The notes under the pieces were generated by a model, which was not told where the DNA came from, made no database searches, and saw only the letters and a list, made by a program, of their open reading frames with translations. Shown here one piece after another: positions 32,404 through 38,950 of a stretch of DNA of 38,950 nucleotides. This DNA is from Mycobacterium attenuatum (lineage in GTDB: Bacteria; Actinomycetota; Actinomycetes; Mycobacteriales; Mycobacteriaceae), in assembly GCF_900566085.1 (NCBI RefSeq), contig NZ_UPHT01000108.1:1-38950 (forward strand). Reading direction: 5' to 3'. The position numbers and the translations under genes are program-made. Numbering within the stretch: the first letter of the stretch is position 1; every line of letters starts with the position of its first letter.

Positions 32404-33407
32404 CCGATACGAAGCTGGCGCAGGAACTGCTGGCGGATATGGTCCGGGTGCGCCGGATGGAAGAAAAATGCGCAGAACTCTACAGCGCGGCCAAGATTCG
32501 GGGGTTCCTGCATCTCTACGTCGGGGAGGAGGCCGTGGCCGCCGGTTCCCTGCGCGGCCTGGCCGAGGACGACGCGGTGGTGGCGACCTACCGCGAACAT
32601 GCGCACGCGTTGCTGCGCGGTATCCCGATGACCTCGATCATGGCCGAGATGTTCGGCAAGCAGGAGGGCTGCTCGCGCGGCCGCGGCGGGTCGATGCACC
32701 TGTTCGACAAGTCCAGGCGGTTCTACGGCGGCAACGCGATTGTGGCCGGCGGCCTGCCGCTGGCGGTGGGTGTTGCGCTCGCCGACGCGATGCTGAAGCG
32801 AAACCGCGTGACAGCTTGCTATTTCGGCGACGGCGCGGTCGCCGAGGGCGCCTTTCACGAGTCGTTGAACATGGCGGCGCTGTGGAACCTGCCGGTGTTG
32901 TTCCTGTGCGAGAACAACCTTTACGCCATGGGTACCGCACTGGACCGGGCGCAGTCGCAGACCGACCTCACCGTCAAGGCGGCGTCGTATAAGGTTCCGA
33001 CGCTGGCCGTGGACGGGATGGACGTAGAGGCGTGCCTCAACGCCACGCAACAGGGTGTCGACCACGTCCGCAACACCGGCGGCCCGTTCTTCATCGAGTT
33101 CCGTACCTACCGGTTCCGGGCGCATTCGATGTTCGACCCGGAGCTGTACCGCGACAAGGCCGAAGTCCAGCGTTGGCGCGAGCGCGACCCGATTCGGCTC
33201 TTCACCGAACAGTGCCTGGACAGCGGCACGCTCACCGACGACGACGTGCGCGAGATCGAGGATGCGGCGGCCGCCGAGATCGATGCCGCGGTGGCCTACG
33301 CCGAAGCCGGGACGTGGGAAGACCCGGCCGACCTCGAGCGTGACGTGCTGACACCGGTCGGGGAGAGCACCGCAAGCGACGAATCGACTTGGGAGCCGAC
33401 GCGATGA
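32400..33407 (+). CDS. pdhA: 2-oxoacid dehydrogenase E1 component, alpha subunit
   Basis: This 335-residue thiamin-diphosphate-binding E1alpha starts at GTG 32400, overlapping the previous stop by four bases. The ThDP/Mg motif is GDGAVAEGAFHES to ENN (GDG at 143-145, NN at 172-173). LHLYVGEEAVAAG, YREHAHALLRG and GRGGSMHLFD are characteristic of pyruvate and acetoin dehydrogenase E1alpha rather than the branched-chain type. With E1beta it decarboxylates a 2-oxoacid (pyruvate most likely) and passes the acyl group to lipoyl-E2. Pyruvate versus acetoin cannot be settled by eye. Confidence 0.9.
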   Translation: MTDTKLAQELLADMVRVRRMEEKCAELYSAAKIRGFLHLYVGEEAVAAGSLRGLAEDDAVVATYREHAHALLRGIPMTSIMAEMFGKQEGCSRGRGGSMHLFDKSRRFYGGNAIVAGGLPLAVGVALADAMLKRNRVTACYFGDGAVAEGAFHESLNMAALWNLPVLFLCENNLYAMGTALDRAQSQTDLTVKAASYKVPTLAVDGMDVEACLNATQQGVDHVRNTGGPFFIEFRTYRFRAHSMFDPELYRDKAEVQRWRERDPIRLFTEQCLDSGTLTDDDVREIEDAAAAEIDAAVAYAEAGTWEDPADLERDVLTPVGESTASDESTWEPTR

Positions 33408-34381
33408 AGACCAGCTACCGAACCGCGGTTCACGACGGCATTCGCGACGCCTTGAGCAACGACCCGCACGTCGTGTTGATGGGCGAAGACGTCGGACGCT
33501 ACGGCGGAACGTACGCCGCGTCCAAGGGCCTGCTGGAGGAATTCGGCCCGGACCGGGTGCGCGACACTCCGCTGTCCGAGCTGGGTTTCGTCGGTATCGG
33601 AATCGGCGCGGCCCTCAACGGATTACGCCCGATCGTCGAAGTCATGACGGTGAACTTCAGCCTGCTGGCGCTGGACCAGATCGTCAATACCGCTGCGGCG
33701 CTGCGACACATGTCCGGCGGGCAGTTCTCGGTGCCGATCGTCGTGCGGATGGCGACCGGGGCCGGGCGTCAACTCGCCGCTCAGCACTCCCATAGCCTCG
33801 AGCCGTGGTACGCCCACATTCCGGGAATTAAGGTGGTGGCTCCGGCAACCATCGAGGACGCCTATGGCATGCTGGCCCCTGCGTTGGCCGACCCCGACCC
33901 GGTGATCATTTTCGAGCACGTTCAGCTCTACAACACCTCGGCCGATGTCGAGGCGCTCAAGCCGACCGATATCTGCCGGGCGGCGGTGCGCCGCGGCGGC
34001 GCCGACGTGACGTTGATCGCCTACGGGGGCTGTCTGGGCAAGGCGCTCGACGCGGCCAACGAACTGTCGCTGGCCGGAATCGACTGTGAAGTCATCGATC
34101 TGCGGGTACTGCGGCCGCTGGACACCGACACCATCGTGGAGTCGGTCCGCAAGACACATCGCGCGGTGGTGATCGACGAAGCATGGCGCAGCGGCAGTTT
34201 GGCGGGAGAAATCTCGGCGCAGATCATGGAGGGTGCGTTCTACGACCTCGATGCACCGGTGGGCCGGGTCTGCAGCGCGGAGGTTCCCATTCCGTATGCC
34301 AAACACTTGGAGGAGGCGGCGTTGCCGCAGCCCGCCAAGATCGTCGCCGCCGTGCACGACATGTTCGGTGACCAATCATGA
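33404..34381 (+). CDS. pdhB: 2-oxoacid dehydrogenase E1 component, beta subunit
   Basis: This 325-residue transketolase-like subunit starts at ATG 33404, overlapping the E1alpha stop by four bases. VVLMGEDVGRYGGTYAASKG, RDTPLSELGFVGIGIGAALNG (read in parts) and RPIVEVMTVNFSLLALDQI are standard E1beta blocks; AQHSHSLEPWYAHIPGIKVV is the conserved segment at the E1 active site. The C-terminal Rossmann-like domain follows (VTLIAYGGCLGKALDAA, IDLRVLRPLDTDTIVESV). It forms a heterotetramer with E1alpha. Confidence 0.92.
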   Translation: MKTSYRTAVHDGIRDALSNDPHVVLMGEDVGRYGGTYAASKGLLEEFGPDRVRDTPLSELGFVGIGIGAALNGLRPIVEVMTVNFSLLALDQIVNTAAALRHMSGGQFSVPIVVRMATGAGRQLAAQHSHSLEPWYAHIPGIKVVAPATIEDAYGMLAPALADPDPVIIFEHVQLYNTSADVEALKPTDICRAAVRRGGADVTLIAYGGCLGKALDAANELSLAGIDCEVIDLRVLRPLDTDTIVESVRKTHRAVVIDEAWRSGSLAGEISAQIMEGAFYDLDAPVGRVCSAEVPIPYAKHLEEAALPQPAKIVAAVHDMFGDQS

Positions 34382-35583
34382 TCGAGTTCGCCATGCCTGC
34401 ACTCGGCTCCGACATGGACGAGGGCACCCTCAATGAATGGCTGGTCAAACCCGGCGACAAGGTGACCCGCGGGCAGATCGTGGCCATCATCGAAACCACC
34501 AAGGCCGCAGTGGAAATCGAGTGCTGGCAGGAGGGCACGGTCAGCGAGTTGCTGGTGCCGGTGGGCGAAACCGTCGAAGTGGGAACGCCGTTGGCGACGT
34601 TGCTAGAACCAGGAGAGCGCCCGGGGAAACAGCCGAGCAAGCGCGTCCGGCCCCCGATCGCGGCCGCCGCAGCGCTAGCCGCGACGCCCTCGCCTGCGGC
34701 AGCACCGGCCAGCGCGGCAGCTGGGGGGCACCGTCGCTGGGTGTCCCCCGCCGCGCGCCGCCTGGCCCAATCGCTGCGCGTCGATCTCGACACGGTCACC
34801 GGCACCGGTCCGCAGGGAGCGGTCACCATCAACGACGTCGAGCATGCGGCGGCGGCCAAACCGGCCGAAAAGCCGTCGGCCAAGATCGCCACCAAACCGA
34901 GCGCGGCCGACCGCGCCGCGCTGATGCGGAAATCCATTGCGGCGGCGATGAGCCGGTCCAAGCGCGAGATTCCGCACTACTACCTTGCCGACGAAATCAT
35001 CATGGAAAAGTCGCTGACCTGGCTGACCGCGCGAAACGCCCAGCGATCCATCACCGAGCGGGTGCTGCCGGCCGTGTTGCTGCTCAAGGCCGTCGGCCTC
35101 GCAGCCCAACGCTACGGCGAGTTCAACGGTTTTTGGCGCGACGACGGGTTCGGGCCCGCAACGGGTGTTCATGTCGGCGTCGGGATTTCGCTGCGCGGCG
35201 GCGGCCTGGTGGCGCCGGCCATCCACGACGTGCCCGACAAGAAACTCGACGAGTTGATGGGCGACCTCACCGATCTGGTGGCGCGGGCACGTTCCTTTTC
35301 GTTGCGAAGCTCGGAGATGTCGGACCCGACCATCACCGTGACCAACCTCGGCGACCAGGGCGTCGACACGGTCTTCGGGGTGATCTACCCGCCACAGGTC
35401 GCCATTGTCGGTTTCGGTAAGCCGAGCCAGCGGGTCTGCGTCATCGACGGCGGCATTCGCGTCGTCACCACCGTGCAGGGCACCCTCGCCGCCGACCACC
35501 GGGCCAGCGACGGCCACCGCGGCGCCCTGTTCCTGAGCGCCATCAATGAACTCCTCCAACAACCCGACCTCTTGGAAAAGTGA
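34378..35583 (+). CDS. pdhC: Dihydrolipoamide acyltransferase (E2)
   Basis: This 401-residue protein starts at ATG 34378 (four-base overlap). It has a single N-terminal lipoyl domain (residues 1-78, lipoylated Lys42 in IIETTKAAVEIE), a Pro/Ala-rich linker and a peripheral-subunit-binding domain at about 120-160 (WVSPAARRLAQSLRVDLDTV, GPQGAVTINDV). The catalytic core starts at about 185 and contains DHRASDG with the catalytic His at about 374. It transfers the acyl group from lipoamide to CoA. No dihydrolipoamide dehydrogenase (E3) is encoded here, so the complex must use the housekeeping Lpd. Confidence 0.92.
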   Translation: MIEFAMPALGSDMDEGTLNEWLVKPGDKVTRGQIVAIIETTKAAVEIECWQEGTVSELLVPVGETVEVGTPLATLLEPGERPGKQPSKRVRPPIAAAAALAATPSPAAAPASAAAGGHRRWVSPAARRLAQSLRVDLDTVTGTGPQGAVTINDVEHAAAAKPAEKPSAKIATKPSAADRAALMRKSIAAAMSRSKREIPHYYLADEIIMEKSLTWLTARNAQRSITERVLPAVLLLKAVGLAAQRYGEFNGFWRDDGFGPATGVHVGVGISLRGGGLVAPAIHDVPDKKLDELMGDLTDLVARARSFSLRSSEMSDPTITVTNLGDQGVDTVFGVIYPPQVAIVGFGKPSQRVCVIDGGIRVVTTVQGTLAADHRASDGHRGALFLSAINELLQQPDLLEK

Positions 35584-35849
35584 ATGCACACATGACGACC
35601 CAACAGAAGACCCGTGATGCGGTGCTGTCCGTATTGACCACCATCGCACCCGAAGTCGACGCCGACGACATCCGCGACGATGTGCTGCTGCGCGACCAGG
35701 TCGACCTCGATTCCATGGACTGGCTGAACTTCCTTCTCGGAATTCACAAACGGATGCACGTCGACATCCCCGAGTCGGACTACGCGTCTCTTCGCACCCT
35801 CACCGACGTGGTGAACTACGTCGACAAGCACGCGGCCACAACAGCCTGA
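35580..35849 (+). CDS. Acyl carrier protein
   Basis: The 89-residue protein (GTG 35580 overlapping the E2 stop; ATG 35592 is an alternative) has the four-helix carrier fold. The phosphopantetheine attachment motif is DLDSMDWLNF, with Ser in D-S-M as in free-standing ACPs. An ACP at the end of a 2-oxoacid dehydrogenase operon is unusual; it suggests that acyl groups made by the complex or by the ligase are handed to a carrier for lipid synthesis. It converges on the wax ester synthase gene, with 161 nt between. Confidence 0.88.
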   Translation: MNAHMTTQQKTRDAVLSVLTTIAPEVDADDIRDDVLLRDQVDLDSMDWLNFLLGIHKRMHVDIPESDYASLRTLTDVVNYVDKHAATTA

Positions 35850-36010
35850 GCGGCCCTACGCACCTTCCTGTCCCCCAGACCAGGGCCGTGCGGCTGAACC
35901 AATCCACACACCCCAGAGTGGTTGTGCCGGCAACCCTCGTCCTGCCGGTTGGATGGGCCGTCGGCCTCAGTCGACTGCAGAGTTCTCAGCGGCCGATCAA
36001 ATCGGTGCAA

Positions 36011-37417
36011 TCAGCAGCGCAGCTGGCCTGCATTCCCGCAGATTTCGATGAACTCGGCGTTGATGGCTGCCGTCACCTCGTGTGGGTCGTCAACAGTTGC
36101 GGCGTCGGTCAACACGGCGATATTGAGCTGATCGACATAACTCCACACGGTAACGTTGAGCCCGCTCCACGGAGCCAGATGCCCCACTGAATATAATTCG
36201 GTGACCAGCGCGCCGCCGACCCGGCCGTACCGCGGGAAGTCCCCATGAACATTGGCAATAGTCACGTTGGGCATTTTGCTCACCGCCTTTCGGCTGGATG
36301 CCATCCGGAGACCGCATTCCACAGCCACGGGCAGCGCACAATCCAACCACCGGCTAAGTAGCCCCGAACCCCTGAGCCGGTGGCGCTGCTTACTCAAAAT
36401 GGCATTTTCGTGGCAGCGTTGTACCCGCTCTAGCGGGTCTTGAACATCAACGGGCAGCGCAATGGACATCGCGTCAGCGCAATTCCCAGAAACCCGATCC
36501 ACCGAAAAGTCGGAACTCACCGGAATGAGCGCCACCAAAGGGTCGGCCCTTTTGTCGTAGCGCAAGAGTAACGACCGCAGTGCACCGGCCGTCATCGCCA
36601 GCACCAGATCGTTGACGGTAACCCCGAGGTGTTTGGCAGTCCGTTTGACGTCGGCTAACGCCAGGCTGACGCTGGCGAATCTGCGCTCCGGACCGGCCAG
36701 GAAGTGGTTCATGAAGGTCGCCGGTGGCGCCGCCGACTTCGCTGGTGTCATCGGCGGCGGAGCTGCCGACCGCACTACTGCCCTGCGGGAACTGCGGTGC
36801 ACCCGGGCCAGACTCTGCACCGTGTCGCGAATGGTGCACGGGATTCGACCAGCCTGGTGCAGGTGGTCCGCGAACGCCAACTTCACCAGCTGCCGCTTCC
36901 CAGGAGCGGGGTCGGGCAGGCACGGATCGGCTACCAGTCCCGGCTGCAGGTCCATGCTGCGGGCGAGCAGGTTTGCGGCACCGACTCCGTCGACGAGTGC
37001 GTGATGGACCTTGGCGACCACCGCGACGCGGCCGTCGGACAGGCCGCAGACGACGTACATTTCCCACAGTGGGCGTCGGCGGTCAAGGGGGGTACTGGCG
37101 ATTTCTCCGATCGCCTCGTGTAGCTCGCGGCGACCGCCTGGACTGGGCAAACGAAACGGCCGGATATGGTAGTCGAGGTCGATATCGCAATGCTCGCGCC
37201 ACATCGGGTGGTGCAATTTTAACGGTACGCAGACTAGCTGGTAGCACAAGGGCTCGAGCTTATACAGTCGACTGCGGATGGCCCGACGAAACACCTCGAT
37301 ATCAAAGTTCCGACAGTCCTCATCCAATTTCATGATTGCAACTTTGAGCGTGTGGATATGGACGTTAGGCTTTTCGCTATAGAGCATGAGCGCATCGGTA
37401 CCATTAAGCCATTTCAC
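36011..37417 (-). CDS. Wax ester synthase/diacylglycerol acyltransferase (WS/DGAT)
   Basis: About 468 residues from GTG 37417 (GAGG 8-9 nt upstream), which gives the family N terminus KWLNGTDALMLYSE. The active-site motif HHALVDG (HHxxxDG) lies in VAKVHHALVDGVGAANLL. The PLDRRRPLWEMYVVCGL block before it and the C-terminal GNCADAMSIALPVDV, NVTIANVHGD and SGLNVTVWSY blocks are typical. The enzyme esterifies diacylglycerol or fatty alcohols with acyl-CoA to make triacylglycerol or wax esters, the storage lipid of dormant mycobacteria. Several paralogues are DosR-regulated in M. tuberculosis (Tgs1, Rv3130c); I see no DosR box here. The DNA around its start is AT-richer than the rest of the window. 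Confidence 0.9.
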   Translation of the reverse strand: MKWLNGTDALMLYSEKPNVHIHTLKVAIMKLDEDCRNFDIEVFRRAIRSRLYKLEPLCYQLVCVPLKLHHPMWREHCDIDLDYHIRPFRLPSPGGRRELHEAIGEIASTPLDRRRPLWEMYVVCGLSDGRVAVVAKVHHALVDGVGAANLLARSMDLQPGLVADPCLPDPAPGKRQLVKLAFADHLHQAGRIPCTIRDTVQSLARVHRSSRRAVVRSAAPPPMTPAKSAAPPATFMNHFLAGPERRFASVSLALADVKRTAKHLGVTVNDLVLAMTAGALRSLLLRYDKRADPLVALIPVSSDFSVDRVSGNCADAMSIALPVDVQDPLERVQRCHENAILSKQRHRLRGSGLLSRWLDCALPVAVECGLRMASSRKAVSKMPNVTIANVHGDFPRYGRVGGALVTELYSVGHLAPWSGLNVTVWSYVDQLNIAVLTDAATVDDPHEVTAAINAEFIEICGNAGQLRC

Positions 37418-37621
37418 TGTGGAACCTCGCTGACAAACCAATTCTTAGATAAACAACATGGGGCGCTTATTGAAGTGCTCTTTGCAGTGACCCAGATTTA
37501 TTCGGACTGTTCAGCGCAAAGCACTTGCGCGTGGCGCTGACTTGACATGAACATGCTGCGCTAAGCGCGGCACGATTTGGCGGTTCACTACCGACCAAGC
37601 GGTGGTCGAGTTGTGACACGG

Positions 37622-38686
37622 TCATCGTCGCCGAGACAAGACAATGGCACCAAACGGCACCAAGACCACTACGCAGCCCAGGATCCACGCGAACGTCGGC
37701 GCCATGACAGGCCAGGTCACCGGTGGAACTTTTTTCGTGGTATCGCCAGCCAGAGCTCGCAGCGCCTCGACAAACTGAGAGATAGGTTGATTGCGCACAA
37801 ATGGGTGGATCCATCGAGGAAACAGCTTTAGTGGCATGAGACCGACGGACAACAATCCGAAGATCAAAATCGGCAGCGACATGATAGGCAACATCGCATC
37901 CGGGTTCTTCGTAGCCGTGCCAAGCAAATCGGCAGCTAATCCCAGAACGACACCGATCACGAGCACCAGTGCGCAAAAGCCAACGATATAGATGGGCCCG
38001 CGATGAAATCGGAATCCCACCACGTAACCGCTAATGAGCGATACCCCCAGACCCCAGCAACATCGGTAGAGAGCAACGGACACGCGAGCAAGCACCGGCG
38101 TCAACGGCGCGATTGGCATTGTGGCAAACCGCCGATTGATGCCCCGCAAGGAGTCGGTGGCCGCTCGGAAGCCTGATCCGATGGCCGCAAAAGCGACGGC
38201 TTGCAATGCGACCAACGGCGTGATGTATTGCCCGACGCTGCTGGCTACTCCCGTGCCGCCGACGAATTGGTTCCATGGCTTGGCAAACGGAATGTAAAAA
38301 CCCACCATGAACACTACCGGCGCACCGACCGTGGTGAGTTTCTCGCCGACGCTCAGACTCGGTGAGATAAAGCGGGTGAAGAGCACCCACCACTGCCGCA
38401 GCGCCAGCAACCATGGCGTCTTCATGTGCGGGCTCAGTCTTCGCAAGGTTGAGGCCCGGCCTGAATTTATGACGCGGATACTTATTGCATAGGCTGCGCG
38501 GAGCAGGGCTCGCTGCGATCGGGCAACCGGGCTCAAAACGGCATTGTCTTGTTGGGGCGACGGTGAGTCGAGTAGTGCGACGTCAGCATCGAGCTCTTTC
38601 CGCGACGCATCTGAAGCCAAGCGACGCCGGGGGTATTTGCGCTCGTCGGTGGTGCCGTCGGCCGTGGTCGTGTTGTGACTAGTCAA
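37622..38686 (-). CDS. ABC-2 type transporter permease (DrrB/DrrC-like)
   Basis: The frame gives 354 residues from TTG 38686; no better start or ribosome-binding site is visible, so the N terminus is uncertain. After a polar stretch of about 90 residues come six hydrophobic segments typical of ABC-2 permeases: VVFMVGFYIPFAKPW, GQYITPLVALQAVAFAAIGSG (read in parts), WGLGVSLISGYVVGF, IVGFCALVLVIGVVLGLAADLL, LPILIFGLLSVGLMPL and a C-terminal WILGCVVVLVPFGAIVL. The RNQPISQFVEALRAL block near the end matches DrrB/DrrC-type lipid and drug exporters. No ATPase gene is in the window. It precedes the WS/DGAT gene on the same strand with 204 nt of AT-rich DNA between them. Confidence 0.75.
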   Translation of the reverse strand: MTSHNTTTADGTTDERKYPRRRLASDASRKELDADVALLDSPSPQQDNAVLSPVARSQRALLRAAYAISIRVINSGRASTLRRLSPHMKTPWLLALRQWWVLFTRFISPSLSVGEKLTTVGAPVVFMVGFYIPFAKPWNQFVGGTGVASSVGQYITPLVALQAVAFAAIGSGFRAATDSLRGINRRFATMPIAPLTPVLARVSVALYRCCWGLGVSLISGYVVGFRFHRGPIYIVGFCALVLVIGVVLGLAADLLGTATKNPDAMLPIMSLPILIFGLLSVGLMPLKLFPRWIHPFVRNQPISQFVEALRALAGDTTKKVPPVTWPVMAPTFAWILGCVVVLVPFGAIVLSRRR

Positions 38687-38829
38687 GCGAAGCGTTCCGT
38701 TTTGACGTGGGTTTCATCGTTGAGGCGTCGCGTGGAGACACGCGACGGGAAATACAGTGCTCATGAGCAATATGATAATACAATTTACTGGTCAACCGTA
38801 TCGGATCGCCTGTTCGCCCTTTGTGTCGC

Positions 38830-38876
38830 TTGCCAGGGTGATGGGACCACCTGATTGCCAGGGGGATGGGACCACC
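38830..38876. repeat. 22-bp direct repeats at the right edge, possible IS21-type end
   Basis: TTGCCAGGGTGATGGGACC and the following ACC (38830-38851) recur as TTGCCAGGGGGATGGGACC plus ACC at 38855-38876, with one mismatch and start points 25 bp apart. Repeated blocks of this size next to each other are typical of the ends of IS21-family elements, and an IS could begin here and continue past 38950. The stretch 38687-38829 to the left is AT-rich, and I see no gene in it. Confidence 0.5.
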
Positions 38877-38950
38877 GTGGCGCGTTATTGAGGATGGTCG
38901 TTGGGATGGTCGGGGTCAAGTTGGCCGGGTCGGGTGCGTTGGCGGTAGGA

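Noticed and set aside
30586..35849. Branched-chain 2-oxoacid dehydrogenase
   Set aside because: E1alpha and E1beta blocks look more like pyruvate/acetoin dehydrogenase than the BkdAB type; not certain, but the branched-chain label is not supported by eye.
35850..36010. Terminator between the ACP and WS/DGAT genes
   Set aside because: CGGCCCT and AGGGCCG can pair, but the loop is over 20 nt and no U tract follows, so the call is too weak.
1..38950. tRNA, rRNA or riboswitch genes
   Set aside because: No cloverleaf, rRNA signature or known riboswitch core was found on either strand by reading; covariance-model searches were not possible.

Overview
The window is high-GC mycobacterial DNA, most likely from a slow-growing non-tuberculous species of the M. 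kansasii/M. marinum/M. gordonae type. The evidence is a near-identical DosR, an HspX (alpha-crystallin), Acg-type nitroreductases, Rv2004c- and Rv2030c-type two-domain proteins, a wax ester synthase/DGAT, a 13E12-type fragment and remnants of a mycobacterial cyclase/ATPase regulator. Species assignment is inference; Rv comparisons are from memory, not from a search.

Left part (1-13.4 kb), ordinary chromosome with decay. It holds an M23 lipoprotein and an alpha/beta hydrolase, then an internally deleted IS630-family element with intact inverted ends, a twice-frameshifted dihydrodipicolinate-reductase-like pseudogene, a MalY-type aminotransferase, a 13E12 fragment and a DHFR/RibD-type reductase. 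A PadR regulator faces a multi-pass membrane protein across a palindromic operator cluster. A leftward set (SDR, acyl-CoA-dehydrogenase-like flavoenzyme, CysQ) is divergent from a haloalkane dehalogenase coupled to a small DoxX-like membrane protein.

Middle part (13.4-30.3 kb), a DosR dormancy island. After a wrecked adenylate cyclase/ATPase gene come a nitroreductase with two overlapping KAS III-like proteins, an Rv2004c-like kinase, three universal stress proteins, a DosS/DosT-type haem sensor kinase, DosR, PfkB, an Rv2030c-like protein, HspX, a small unknown protein and an Acg nitroreductase. DosR-type boxes (GGGAC-centred) precede most transcription units. Genes that in M. tuberculosis lie in separate clusters (Rv2003c-2007c, Rv2026c-2032, Rv3131-3134c) are fused here, and dosR sits next to a kinase whose haem-pocket residues look DosT-like.

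Right part (30.3-38.95 kb), carbon and lipid metabolism. A tightly overlapping rightward operon encodes an acetyl-CoA synthetase, the E1alpha, E1beta and E2 subunits of a 2-oxoacid dehydrogenase (no E3) and an acyl carrier protein. It faces a wax ester synthase/DGAT and an ABC-2 permease in visibly AT-richer DNA. The window ends in short direct repeats that look like the end of another mobile element. A plausible reading is that the island makes acyl-CoA/acyl-ACP and stores it as neutral lipid during hypoxia; that link is inference.

Short tandem repeats of 9 or 11 bp recur at regulatory or terminal positions: both ends of pfkB, upstream of dosR, upstream of the stress-protein gene and inside the cyclase wreck. 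The 11-bp repeat carries the DosR half-site once per helical turn.
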